The position numbers and the translations under genes are program-made. Below, in pieces: positions 1-10,105 of a DNA stretch of 64,000 nucleotides. Numbering within the stretch: position 1 is the first letter of the stretch; the number at the start of each line of letters is the position of its first letter. The notes below the pieces were generated by a model. It saw only the letters and a program-made list of their open reading frames with translations, searched no databases and was not told the origin of the DNA. The DNA lies in NCBI GenBank assembly GCA_036741355.1, contig DAINSK010000009.1:1-64000 (forward strand), written 5' to 3'. The stretch is from JBBRGK01 sp036741355. Its GTDB lineage: Bacteria; Chloroflexota; Dehalococcoidia; CAUJGQ01.

Positions 1-1168
1 CGCGGTCCCCCGTGCGCGCTTCATCGACGACACATGTGCGAAGGTTTAGATCCGTCGCCGCCTCGAGCAGTTCGATATTGGGACCGCAAAACAGCATCGC
101 CTGGTCGACTAGTTGTAGTGATGTGCCAAGCTCCTCAAATAGTACGCGGCGGTGGGCTGCCAGCGTGTCCGAGCTGGCACCTGCCAGGAGCGCCACTCCG
201 ACGGTCAAACCCCGCCGCCGTTTTTCCGCGATCAACTCATCAAGGTTGGCGTAATCCCGGCAGTCCAGGGTGTGCTCGATGAACCACCCGTTCACGAGCT
301 CGTCCACGGGCTGTGGTTTGGGACGGAAGATAGCCGGGCTGACCGGCAGCCTCGTCTTGACCACCATCACGGCGGCTTCGCTGTTGTCGAGCGCCACTTC
401 CGGCACAGTCCCGACCTCGGAAGGACGCCGGTCGCTATCGACCCTCGCTCCCAGTACGAGCAGGTCGTGTCTGCGGGTTTCGCCCAGTACCGCGTCTGTC
501 ACCGATTCGGCGGGAATGCTCGATGCGCGGAGCCGTGAGCCCTCGTTGGAACGGGCAACAAGAGATTGGAACAGGTGTTGCTCTTGCTGGCGCTCGCCGG
601 CGGACGACCGTGGCAGGTCCACGTGCATGACGGTGATCGTCGCGCCTTCGGCCCGGGCAAGCCGCTGAGCCACTTCGAGCGCCAGCTCGGCGTGGGGACC
701 GCCACGCGCCGACACGAGGATGCTTCGCGGCGTTCTCGCGGCACCGGGGCGGACAAATACGGTGTCGGTCACCGGGGCGGAAAGCAACTCTCGGTATGGC
801 TCTCGGCGAAAAACGTCGGACGCACCCTCCTTCTTTCCAGGCAAGGGAACGAGCATCATTCCAGCGCCTTCGCCCGCGACCTGGAGGATACCCGTGGCGA
901 GGGTCTCTGCGGCCCGCACGAGCTGTTCGTGGGAGACCCCGCGCGGAAGCTCCCGAGCCAGGGCGCGAAGCTGCCGGCGGGCGGCGCGGGCGGTGGCGGT
1001 GGCAGCGGGAATATCTTCGCCCTGAGCCACGGGGACGACGGCGAGGAGCACCACGTGGCCGCCGCTCCCAGCGAGAGCGGCGGCAATCGGAAGCAGGGGC
1101 GCCAGATCGGTTGACGGCAGCAGAGGTACGACCACTCGAAGTGCGGGGTAAGGTATCGACGCTGCCAT
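1..1168 (-). CDS. Tandem universal stress protein fused to a GpgS-like glycosyltransferase N-terminus (partial)
   Basis: The frame opens at ATG 1168 and is still open at the window edge, so the C-terminus is missing (389 codons seen). Residues about 8-150 and 150-290 read as two UspA-type alpha/beta domains, with repeated patterns such as LRVVVPLLPS and RSILVSARGG at their first strands. A segment follows (WFIEHTLDCRDYANLDELIA, then KRRRGLTV) that resembles the N-terminus of glucosyl-3-phosphoglycerate synthase family GT2 enzymes. The expected nucleotide-sugar motif just after it (LPxLNEE type) is replaced by VALLAGASSDTLAA, so the transferase may be atypical or inactive. USP domains usually bind ATP; GpgS enzymes start methylglucose lipopolysaccharide or glucosylglycerate synthesis. 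Divergent from the zincin gene. The USP call is firm; the GT part is inferred from a short stretch. Confidence 0.75.
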   Translation of the reverse strand, partial: MAASIPYPALRVVVPLLPSTDLAPLLPIAAALAGSGGHVVLLAVVPVAQGEDIPAATATARAARRQLRALARELPRGVSHEQLVRAAETLATGILQVAGEGAGMMLVPLPGKKEGASDVFRREPYRELLSAPVTDTVFVRPGAARTPRSILVSARGGPHAELALEVAQRLARAEGATITVMHVDLPRSSAGERQQEQHLFQSLVARSNEGSRLRASSIPAESVTDAVLGETRRHDLLVLGARVDSDRRPSEVGTVPEVALDNSEAAVMVVKTRLPVSPAIFRPKPQPVDELVNGWFIEHTLDCRDYANLDELIAEKRRRGLTVGVALLAGASSDTLAAHRRVLFEELGTSLQLVDQAMLFCGPNIELLEAATDLNLRTCVVDEARTGDR

Positions 1169-1287
1169 CCGACACTCCCGCAAGCGGTGCGTGGGACGAT
1201 CGTAACACAGGCGGGCATGGCTGCCGGGCAGGTTCAGATTCGTTCGGTGACAGCGGTCAGCCTTGATACAGTATTGCGAAAGCGGGA

Positions 1288-2520
1288 TTGATCAGTGCCG
1301 TTTCGAGGAGGCTGGGGTTGCCGGTCGTCAACCGTCCCCGCCATCAGGTGATAGCAGTAACCGGCACCGTCTTCGCACTGTGGGCGGCCGTACTGCTCTT
1401 GGTCGCCGCGGGCGCAGGTCTCGTTGGGCAGGGAGATTCGTTCAGCATCGTCAACTGGGAGCTCACGGGGCTCACCCGGTTCGTTCTCCATCGAACCACC
1501 GATGGGTTCCTGAATCACACCGCCAGCAACGCCGAGATTCGGCAGTATTTCAGCCTCCAGAGTAGGATTCGCTCCGAGCGCTCCCGGCTGCAAGTCGCGC
1601 CGGCACAAGGCGACGGCTCGCTTCAGTCGGCAGATGTGGCCGACGTTCGGGCCGCGGAACGGCTCCGGCCGCGGGTTCAAGCCCGCTTCGAGGATGCAGT
1701 GACGGGCGCGATAACAAGCGCGGGCCTTGTCGAACGGTTGCCGCTTTACTCAGGCGCTTCGTTCGTCTGGCCTCCGGTGGCGGCGGGTTTCCGTATGCCG
1801 CCCCATATCCTGATTACTTCACCGCATAATCGGATCGAGCTCGACGACACGAAGCTACTCCGGAGCGACCTCTCTAGGGCCGAGGCAGATCGGATTGAGC
1901 GGGACGCGGAGAAAAAAGGAGTGAGCGCCCTCGTGGACCAGATCGGTGGGTTAGGCGCCTATCCGAGCATCGTCGACGAGGAAGACTCACCTGCCGGGCT
2001 GATGCAGACGATCGCGCACGAATGGATGCACGAGTACCTCATTTTTCATCCACTCGGAGCGCGTTACGGCGAAAACAACGACCTGACACTGATCAACGAG
2101 ACAGTGGCCGAGCTCGTCGGACGCGAGCTCGGTTCAGCGGCCTTCAATTCTCTGGGCCTTCCGCCGGGCCCTCCACAGGCGTCCAGCGTCGCGCCGCATC
2201 GTCTCGATATCAACATAACGCTCCATGACCTGCGTTTGGCTGTCGATGTCCTGCTCAAGGACGGCAAAGTTGACGAAGCCGAGAGGCGCATGAACGAGAC
2301 ACAACAAGAACTAGCGGCGGACGGCTACACCATTCGACGTATAAATCAGGCGTATTTTGCCTTTTACGGCAGCTACGGAAACAACGCGGCCGCTTCGAGC
2401 CCGCTCGGAGCGAAAATCAATGCCATCCGCCGCCTGAGCCCGGACCTGAAGTCTTTCGTGCGCCGGGTTCAGGACATCGCAAATCCGGCCGACCTCGACA
2501 GGCTGCTTCGAGCGCAGTGA
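1288..2520 (+). CDS. Membrane-anchored HExxH zincin, putative metallopeptidase
   Basis: A 410-residue protein with an N-terminal membrane segment at about residues 21-47 (signal anchor) and the rest predicted outside the membrane. A zinc-peptidase motif HEWMH lies at 244-248, and about 23 residues later comes NETVAELVGRE, whose glutamates (E271, E275) could be the third zinc ligand as in gluzincins. A helical stretch with many charged residues (190-215) precedes the active site. I recognise no named family. TTG 1288 is the furthest upstream start consistent with the membrane segment. The gene converges on the PBP gene with 4 bases between stops. A role in envelope protein turnover is inference. 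Confidence 0.7.
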   Translation: MISAVSRRLGLPVVNRPRHQVIAVTGTVFALWAAVLLLVAAGAGLVGQGDSFSIVNWELTGLTRFVLHRTTDGFLNHTASNAEIRQYFSLQSRIRSERSRLQVAPAQGDGSLQSADVADVRAAERLRPRVQARFEDAVTGAITSAGLVERLPLYSGASFVWPPVAAGFRMPPHILITSPHNRIELDDTKLLRSDLSRAEADRIERDAEKKGVSALVDQIGGLGAYPSIVDEEDSPAGLMQTIAHEWMHEYLIFHPLGARYGENNDLTLINETVAELVGRELGSAAFNSLGLPPGPPQASSVAPHRLDINITLHDLRLAVDVLLKDGKVDEAERRMNETQQELAADGYTIRRINQAYFAFYGSYGNNAAASSPLGAKINAIRRLSPDLKSFVRRVQDIANPADLDRLLRAQ

Positions 2521-2524
2521 ACCC

Positions 2525-5071
2525 TTACCCCGGACCGCAGATCTGGTTGCGCAGCGCCGTCGGCGCCACGAAGCCTGGCGGGCAACGCAGCGGTGCCTGA
2601 GTTGGTTGCGGAGCCGCGGGGGGTGGCGCTTGAGATGCGGGCGGCCCGTTTTGTGGCAGCACCGGGGTTGCCGGCGCGTCCGCGGGTGGTGCAGCCGTGG
2701 GCAACGGCTCGAACGTCTGCACGGGCTGCGGCAGTTGCGGCGTCGGCGGCCCGTCGCGGTTCTCGAGCGGTGCAGGAGTTGCGGCGCCGAGTCCCGTTGA
2801 CCCCGGGCGCGGAGTCAAGCCCGATCGCGGCGTTGCAGTGTTGGTGCTGGCGGTCGCAGACGGCCCTGGAGTGCCGGTCAAGCGACAGTCTTTAGCGCCG
2901 GGGATGAGCGGCGGTCCACTCACCGTCTGGCCCTGAACGTAGATGTCGGGTTGAATGCCGCAACCGACTAGTCGCGCGCCGATTGCCGGTACGCCTTTTA
3001 CGATCCCGGGCGGCACGACGAAGTCTTTCTTCGGGACGTTGTACTTGTCGACAGCGAGCTGCATAATCCGCTTCCACACAAACAGCGAGCTTGTCGCACT
3101 GAGCAGATTGGGGTTCACGAACTGGCCGTCGGAGTTGCCGACCCAGGCGCCGACGGTGATGTCCGGGATGTAACCGAAGTTCCAGGTCGCGCGGACTCCC
3201 TGTAAGGTCTCGCCCTGTTGCGTTCCGGTCTTCGCCGCAATCGGCCGGCCGTCGCGCAGGTCGAAAAGGTGGGGGCTGTAAATCAGGTGCTTGGCGTTGT
3301 CGTCCTTGATGATGTCGGTGATCTCGTACGCATACGGTGCTGGTTCGGCCTGCACGCGATCGGGCTCATGAAACTGGTAAATGAGGTTGCCGACTCGGTC
3401 CTCGACCTGCAGTACCGCAACGGGATCGACCTGGCGATAGCCAGACTTCGGGTCCGCGAGCTTCAGCCCGCGCATCTCACCGTTGTTGGCGAAGGTCGAA
3501 TACATATAGGTCATGTCGAACAGCGTCACACTCGATCCACCGGTTGCGATCGAAGGTCCATACTGGGAAGGATCCGGCATGGTAGTGATGCCCATTTTGT
3601 GGGCGGTTTCCAGCACCCAGGGTATCGTGGAGAAATCGGCGGTCTGCACGGCAGGCGAGTTGAGTGAGCTGCCGAGTGCAATGCGCACCGGCACGGGTCC
3701 GTTGAAGGCGTTGGTAGGCCCGGTTGGGCAAAACGGCTTGGGGTCAGGTGGATTCGGATAACACTTCTGCCCGTCCACGATGACGGTACCCGGGCTCCAA
3801 CCTTTCAAGAAGGCCGATAGATAGATGAGCGGTTTCAGCGCCGAACCCGGCTGATACTGCGCAAGTACGTTGTTATTCTTTCCCTGGATATCGTTGCGAT
3901 AGTAATCGCGGCTCCCGACCATGGCCAGAATTTGGCCGGTATTGTTATCGAACACCACCGCCGCGCCGTTATGGCAGCCGCAGTTCCCTCCTCTCGGGTC
4001 CTCCAGCTTGCCGATCTCTTCGTCGGTGATCTTCGTCGCCTGATCGGTCAGATCGGAATCGAGGGTAGTCGTGAAGCGTAGGCCCATGTGGTAGAGGGCG
4101 TCGTCCGGATTCTTGCAATCGTGCACGAGCTCTTTGCAGTGCTGTCGGATGTAATCGGTCATAAAGCTCACCCAGTGAGGTTCATTGATGACCGTAGTTT
4201 GCTCGTGGATGTTGAGCGTCTCAGTGAGAGCCTGTTCGGCCTCCGCCTGCGTGGCCTGGCCATGTTGAACCATCAGCTTTAACACCTGGGCCTGGCGCTC
4301 TTTGGCAGTTGAGTAGTGCGCAACCGGGTCGTAGTCGCCGGGAGATGCGGGGATTCCGGCCAGGAGTGAAGCCTGGGCAAGGTCGAGCCCCGACGCCTTC
4401 GCACCGAAGTAGATCTTGGCCGCGGCGCCGATACCGTTGGCGCGATTCGCGTAATAGATCGTGTTGAGGTACCACTCGAGGATCTGGTCTTTGTTGTAGC
4501 GCTTGGTCAATTCGACGGCGAGCGCCGCCTCCTTGAGCTTCCGATCGACGCTGCGCTTGGCCGCCTCCTCCGGCGTCTCGAAAAGGAGCTTCACCAGCTG
4601 CTGGGTGATGCCGCTGCCCCCGGTAGTCAAGGTGCTCGATGTAGAGCAGAGGTGGACGTTCTCGCAAGCGGCGCGAATGAGGCCCCGCTGGTTGACGCCG
4701 TTGTTCGTCAGGAAATCGGGGTCCTCGGTGGCTATTGTGGCCCTGATCAGATACGACGACACTGCATCGAGCGGCACCGGCTCACGCAGACCGGTGTCCT
4801 TGTCCTCATACTCGAACAGCTCGTTACCCGCCCGGTCGTAGAGGATCGCGGGACCCTGGTCACTCTGTACTTTGTCGGCAGGGTTGGTGAGCGATTTGGT
4901 GTAGTCGTTGTATTTCTGAATCGAATATCCGGCGAGGCCAACCCCCGAACCGATGCCGGCGAGCAGGAGCACGCCCAGGATCGCAAACGGCCACTTGGGG
5001 AAGCGCTTCCGCTGCTTCAGCACCGTCGCGCGTCGACGGCGATTACGCCGGTACTGGTCGACTGCCCTCAC
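2525..5071 (-). CDS. Penicillin-binding protein 1A-type transglycosylase/transpeptidase
   Basis: Bifunctional class A PBP that polymerises lipid II and cross-links peptidoglycan at the outer face of the membrane. Order of parts: basic cytoplasmic tail; membrane segment about residues 28-52; GT51 domain with the catalytic-type motif EDPDF near residue 116 and GGSGITQQLVK near 150; transpeptidase domain with SxxK (SALK) near 410, SLNS near 480 and KTGT near 635; then a long Pro/Ala/Thr-rich tail typical of surface-exposed C-termini. GTG 5071 is preferred because GTGA overlaps the methyltransferase stop, although the frame extends to TTG 5086. About 848 residues, normal for the family. Co-transcribed with the upstream methyltransferase. 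Confidence 0.93.
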   Translation of the reverse strand: MRAVDQYRRNRRRRATVLKQRKRFPKWPFAILGVLLLAGIGSGVGLAGYSIQKYNDYTKSLTNPADKVQSDQGPAILYDRAGNELFEYEDKDTGLREPVPLDAVSSYLIRATIATEDPDFLTNNGVNQRGLIRAACENVHLCSTSSTLTTGGSGITQQLVKLLFETPEEAAKRSVDRKLKEAALAVELTKRYNKDQILEWYLNTIYYANRANGIGAAAKIYFGAKASGLDLAQASLLAGIPASPGDYDPVAHYSTAKERQAQVLKLMVQHGQATQAEAEQALTETLNIHEQTTVINEPHWVSFMTDYIRQHCKELVHDCKNPDDALYHMGLRFTTTLDSDLTDQATKITDEEIGKLEDPRGGNCGCHNGAAVVFDNNTGQILAMVGSRDYYRNDIQGKNNNVLAQYQPGSALKPLIYLSAFLKGWSPGTVIVDGQKCYPNPPDPKPFCPTGPTNAFNGPVPVRIALGSSLNSPAVQTADFSTIPWVLETAHKMGITTMPDPSQYGPSIATGGSSVTLFDMTYMYSTFANNGEMRGLKLADPKSGYRQVDPVAVLQVEDRVGNLIYQFHEPDRVQAEPAPYAYEITDIIKDDNAKHLIYSPHLFDLRDGRPIAAKTGTQQGETLQGVRATWNFGYIPDITVGAWVGNSDGQFVNPNLLSATSSLFVWKRIMQLAVDKYNVPKKDFVVPPGIVKGVPAIGARLVGCGIQPDIYVQGQTVSGPPLIPGAKDCRLTGTPGPSATASTNTATPRSGLTPRPGSTGLGAATPAPLENRDGPPTPQLPQPVQTFEPLPTAAPPADAPATPVLPQNGPPASQAPPPAAPQPTQAPLRCPPGFVAPTALRNQICGPG

Positions 5072-5883
5072 CCCTGCCGCCCCCAATCAACCCGTCCACG
5101 TCCATAGGTACCGTGAACCCGGGCGTCGAATCCTGTTCGCCGGAGTACCAGAAAGTGCGAGAGGCCGAAAATGCGGAGCCACGACCCTTCTGCGGCGTAC
5201 AGCATTCGCCTCAGCACTTTTGCTACGCCTCGGTTCCGCGCTGCGATGTTGTCAAAACCCGGGAACACGTACGTGTGTATCACCGTTCGGAACGGCAAAC
5301 CATACGTTATTCGCCTGAAATCTTTCGTCATGTAAACGCGCGCATGCGGCACCAACCGGTTACGTAGTGGGAGCGGCAGGTAGTTCACCCCGGGAATGTT
5401 GCCGAAAACATAGCGTCGCCCAAGGAAGACGCCGTGCGTCTCGAACGGGTAAAAGCGATTCGGGGCATAGAAAACGGCGTGACCGCCTGTCCGCAGCACG
5501 CGCGCCAGCTCGACCATGGTCGCACGGTCATCGCTGACGTGCTCGATCACCTCGTTAAGCACGACGACGTCGAAAAAACCGTTCGGAAAAGGGAGGTGCT
5601 CGCCCGCGGCAAGCATCAAATTAGGAAGCTCCTTCGCCCCTTCGCGAACTCGATCGAAGGCAACGTCGATTCCGTACACCTCGTCGCTGAAGTGGCGGAA
5701 CTTGCGGACATACATCCCTACTCCGCACCCAACGTCCAGGATCCGCTTTCCATCGAGCCTTACCCAGGCGCGAATGAGATCGAGGCGTCGGTCCTGGCCG
5801 AAGCGCCAGACGAAGCTCGGGTTGCCGAGGGCGGCGCGCTCGTCTTCGAAGCGTGGTGCGATGGCTGGGGAATGTGCTGACAT
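5068..5883 (-). CDS. Class I SAM-dependent methyltransferase
   Basis: A 271-residue Rossmann methyltransferase. Motif I is ILDVGCGVGMYV (residues 48-59), followed by the acidic strand end VYGIDV and motif IV-like FDVVVLNEVIEHV, the signature of the Methyltransf_11/UbiE-like group. The C-terminal third carries basic and aromatic stretches and a hydrophobic segment near IFGLSHFLVLRR, which may touch the membrane. It starts at ATG 5883, and its stop overlaps the start of the PBP gene by the GTGA arrangement, so both are probably one operon. The substrate cannot be told from sequence; a lipid, quinone or glycan target would fit the neighbour but is inference. Confidence 0.85.
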   Translation of the reverse strand: MSAHSPAIAPRFEDERAALGNPSFVWRFGQDRRLDLIRAWVRLDGKRILDVGCGVGMYVRKFRHFSDEVYGIDVAFDRVREGAKELPNLMLAAGEHLPFPNGFFDVVVLNEVIEHVSDDRATMVELARVLRTGGHAVFYAPNRFYPFETHGVFLGRRYVFGNIPGVNYLPLPLRNRLVPHARVYMTKDFRRITYGLPFRTVIHTYVFPGFDNIAARNRGVAKVLRRMLYAAEGSWLRIFGLSHFLVLRRTGFDARVHGTYGRGRVDWGRQG

Positions 5884-6014
5884 GCATGCAAGATCGTAAC
5901 AAAGGCTACCGAGCCATTCAATCGCGGAACGTTAACGGGCTGTTATACTTATTTTCGCCCCCGTGCTCCCAATTCGATCCAAGCGCGGATATTGCTCGGA
6001 GATTTAGCTCCGCC

Positions 6015-6302
6015 ATGTCATTGACGAAACAAGAAGTTGAACATATCGCGCGACTTGCCCGCGTCGGAGTGACCGACGAGGACGTTGAGCGATTTCAGCG
6101 GCAGCTTTCAGTGATCCTGGACTCGTTCGAGCAACTGCGCGAGCTTGATACCGAAGGCGTCGAGCCGACGGCGCACACTCTGCCGCTGCGCAACGTGGAA
6201 CGGCAAGATCTGCCTCGCCTCTCGTTTCCGCGTGAGGCGATGCTCGCAAACGCGCCACAGGTCCAGGACGGCTTCGTGCGCGTGCGAAAAGTCCTCGAAT
6301 AA
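6015..6302 (+). CDS. gatC: Asp/Glu-tRNA amidotransferase subunit C
   Basis: A 95-residue GatC, the small belt subunit of the GatCAB complex that converts Glu-tRNA(Gln) and Asp-tRNA(Asn) to the amides. The N-terminal helix pattern TKQEVEHIARLARVGVTDED is diagnostic, followed by the usual FQRQLSVILDSFEQLRELDT and the C-terminal FVRVRKVLE. The open frame reaches back to 5853, but ATG 6015 gives the family N-terminus and length. gatA follows in the same frame after the TAA stop. Only gatA is adjacent; gatB is not in the window. Confidence 0.95.
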   Translation: MSLTKQEVEHIARLARVGVTDEDVERFQRQLSVILDSFEQLRELDTEGVEPTAHTLPLRNVERQDLPRLSFPREAMLANAPQVQDGFVRVRKVLE

Positions 6303-6326
6303 CAGCCGGACACAGGAGATCCCGCC

Positions 6327-7784
<1,458 letters not shown>

Positions 7785-7942
7785 GCATCCACGTTGTACG
7801 CCCGATCCCGCTGAATCCGCGACCTTTCCATCTGGCCCCTGTGGCTCTCTACCAGTACACTCCTTACAAAGTGCTATATTTCTGCTATCCGGCGGGGTGA
7901 CCGCTGCGCAGCGGCCTCCGTCCACCCGGGGAGCCCACGGGC

Positions 7943-9157
7943 ATGATGACCAGCGAATTTATCCGGCGTCCGCTCATCTCGAAGCGGGTCGACGCGATCC
8001 CGGCGTCGGGAATCCGACGCTTCTTCGATATCATCGCCACGATGGACGACGTCATCAGCCTTGGAGTTGGGGAGCCGGATTTCGTCACTCCGGAGCAGAT
8101 CTGCGAGGCCGCGATTCGATCGATCAAGCAGGGCCACACCCATTACACGTCCAACTTTGGCATGATCCAGCTTCGAGAGGCGATCGCGCGCGATCTCGAG
8201 CGCCGATACGGCGTCTCGTATGACCCGGCGACCGAGCTGATGTGCGTGGCCGGCGTCAGCGAGGCCCTTGGAGTTACCTTTCAGGCGATCCTCGATCCCG
8301 GCGACGAGGTCTTGTCTCCTGATCCGTTCTACGTTGCCTACCCGCCGAACGTGATCATGGCAGGCGGTGATTTCATCGCCGTTCCGACCTACGAGCGCAA
8401 CGAATTCCGGCTGATGGTCGAAGACCTGGAGCAGTTTGTAACGCCCAAAACGCGGGCGCTGCTGATGGGCTTTCCGGCCAACCCGACCGGGGCGGTGATG
8501 TCCAGGTCGGACCTTGAAGAGGTGGCTGAATTCGTCCACCGCCACGATCTGCTGGTTGTGATCGACGAGATCTATGCGCGGTTGACCTACCGTGGCAGGC
8601 ACGTTTGTTTCGCCTCGCTGCCTGGAATGAAAGAACGGACCATTCTGCTCGGCGGCTTCTCGAAGACGTACGCGATGACCGGCTGGCGGCTCGGATACGT
8701 GGCGGCACCGCCGGAAGCGCTGGAAGCCATGATGAAGGTCCACCAGTACGTGATGATGTCTGCGCCAACAGTCGCGCAATACGCGGCGCTGGAGGCGCTC
8801 CGAAGCGGCGAAGAGGATGTCCAGTTGATGCTGGCGGAGTACGACCGTCGTCGCCGGCTGGTGGTGGACCGTTTCAATGCCATGGGGCTGCACTGCTTCG
8901 AGCCCCGCGGCGCCTTCTACGCATTCCCCGATATCTCGTCTACCGGTCTTGACGACGAGTCGTTTGCTGAGCGCCTCCTTTTCGAGGAGCGCGTCGCCGT
9001 CGTTCCCGGCTCCGCGTTCGGCGCCTGCGGACGGGGACACGTGCGCGCCTGCTACGCGACTTCTTACGAGAAGCTCGTTGAAGCGCTCGATCGAACGGAG
9101 CGCTTCGTCGCGCGGTGCCGGGACGAGAACGCGGGCGTCCGAGGCGGCCAACGTTGA
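7943..9157 (+). CDS. Class I/II PLP-dependent aminotransferase
   Basis: A 404-residue fold-type I aminotransferase of the aspartate-aminotransferase superfamily. Conserved elements: LGVGEPDF (residues 40-47), TSNFGMIQLREAIA, FPANPTG with Asn180, VVIDEIY with Asp208 binding the pyridine nitrogen, and GGFSKTYAMTGWRLGY with Lys241 as the PLP Schiff-base residue. A C-terminal Arg in HVRACYATS is the likely carboxylate binder. The amino-donor range (Asp, Phe/Tyr or branched chain) cannot be told. Starts at ATG 7943 and ends in TTGA shared with the next gene, so the two are probably translated together. Confidence 0.93.
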   Translation: MMTSEFIRRPLISKRVDAIPASGIRRFFDIIATMDDVISLGVGEPDFVTPEQICEAAIRSIKQGHTHYTSNFGMIQLREAIARDLERRYGVSYDPATELMCVAGVSEALGVTFQAILDPGDEVLSPDPFYVAYPPNVIMAGGDFIAVPTYERNEFRLMVEDLEQFVTPKTRALLMGFPANPTGAVMSRSDLEEVAEFVHRHDLLVVIDEIYARLTYRGRHVCFASLPGMKERTILLGGFSKTYAMTGWRLGYVAAPPEALEAMMKVHQYVMMSAPTVAQYAALEALRSGEEDVQLMLAEYDRRRRLVVDRFNAMGLHCFEPRGAFYAFPDISSTGLDDESFAERLLFEERVAVVPGSAFGACGRGHVRACYATSYEKLVEALDRTERFVARCRDENAGVRGGQR

Positions 9158-9852
9158 ACGAGGGAAGCGACGGGTCCCCGGACCCCGCCGCCGAGCTCGA
9201 ACTGGGCATCAAGCAGGTCGCCGTTCAGCAAACTCCGGATGGTTCCTACAAGATCATCCTGCGTACGACACGGGGTGATATTCCCGGCATCCTCCACGCC
9301 TGTGAAGGGGGTACCGGCGCAGCGGTATTCATCTCTGGCGCCAGCGGAGGCGTAAACGGTCCGGCGGACTCGGTCTACGAGCGACTGGCCTTCAAACTCA
9401 GCGATTCCGGAGTTAGCAGCCTGCGATTGGACTACCGCATGCCCGGCGATTTCGACGAGTGCGTGCTTGATGCGCTCGGCGGGGTGAGTTTTCTGCGTGG
9501 AATCGGCGCGGAGCGCGTCGTGGTCGTGGGACACAGCTTTGGCGGTGCGGTCGCGATCAAAGCAGGCGAGCTTTCCGAGATGGTGTGCGCGGTTGTCGCG
9601 ATGTCCAGCCAGATGTTCGGCACGAACAACGTGGAGCGACTCTCCCCCCGGCCATTGCTCCTGGTTCACGGCATGGACGACCAGGTACTCGAGGCGACCG
9701 CGAGCGAGCTCATCTACCAGAGTGCGGCGGAGCCCAAAGAATTGGTCTTATACGAAGGGGCGGGCCACGCGCTGGAGCATTGCAGCGACGAGCTGTTCGA
9801 GCTCCTGTCGGGCTGGATTCCGCGACAGATGGCGAACGTCAGCGACGGATAA
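9154..9852 (+). CDS. Alpha/beta hydrolase (dienelactone-hydrolase-like)
   Basis: A compact alpha/beta hydrolase of about 232 residues. The nucleophile elbow is VVGHSFGGAVA (Ser near residue 128), the acid lies in LLVHGMDDQVL and the histidine in GAGHALE, a full Ser-Asp-His set. The core strand order resembles small serine hydrolases acting on esters or acyl groups. TTG 9154 is chosen because TTGA overlaps the aminotransferase stop; an in-frame start 13 codons upstream (9115) is also open. Substrate unknown. Confidence 0.85.
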   Translation: MNEGSDGSPDPAAELELGIKQVAVQQTPDGSYKIILRTTRGDIPGILHACEGGTGAAVFISGASGGVNGPADSVYERLAFKLSDSGVSSLRLDYRMPGDFDECVLDALGGVSFLRGIGAERVVVVGHSFGGAVAIKAGELSEMVCAVVAMSSQMFGTNNVERLSPRPLLLVHGMDDQVLEATASELIYQSAAEPKELVLYEGAGHALEHCSDELFELLSGWIPRQMANVSDG

Positions 9853-10105
9853 TTCCGATCGCACACTGCGCTCGTGGCATTCTACCCGGCCTGCACCGAG
9901 CTGGGATCCCATCGGCCCAGCAATAGGCGCAGCGACGCTCTTCGAGTTTGCATTGCCGCAATGTCGCATACACTACGGGCCACTGGACCTTCAGCCGCAC
10001 GATGGCGTTTGCTGACACCGCTGTGGTCTCCCCGACCAGCTGGCGGGACACCGGCTGGAAGTCGCCCGTCACAAATCTCTTCAGTTCCCCTTGCGGGGTT
10101 TTCAA
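9839..10105 (-). CDS. Possible small fourth cistron of the accessory operon
   Basis: An 88-codon frame starting at TTG 10105 in a TTGA overlap with the stop of the ATPase fragment, the same coupling used between the first two genes of this operon. The N-terminal part (KTPQGELKRFVTGDFQPVSR) looks like plausible protein; the C-terminal part is Cys/Arg-rich and less convincing. It overlaps the end of the convergent hydrolase gene by 14 bases. No family recognised. A short CCCC-GCAA-GGGG hairpin (about 10089-10100) lies at its start. It may be chance; the 9853-10101 interval otherwise shows nothing. Confidence 0.25.
   Translation of the reverse strand: MKTPQGELKRFVTGDFQPVSRQLVGETTAVSANAIVRLKVQWPVVYATLRQCKLEERRCAYCWADGIPARCRPGRMPRAQCAIGIIRR

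Noticed and set aside
435..1208. 257-codon minus-strand frame with Arg/Pro-rich product
   Set aside because: Out-of-frame shadow of the Usp-GT gene, which has real domain motifs in another minus-strand frame.
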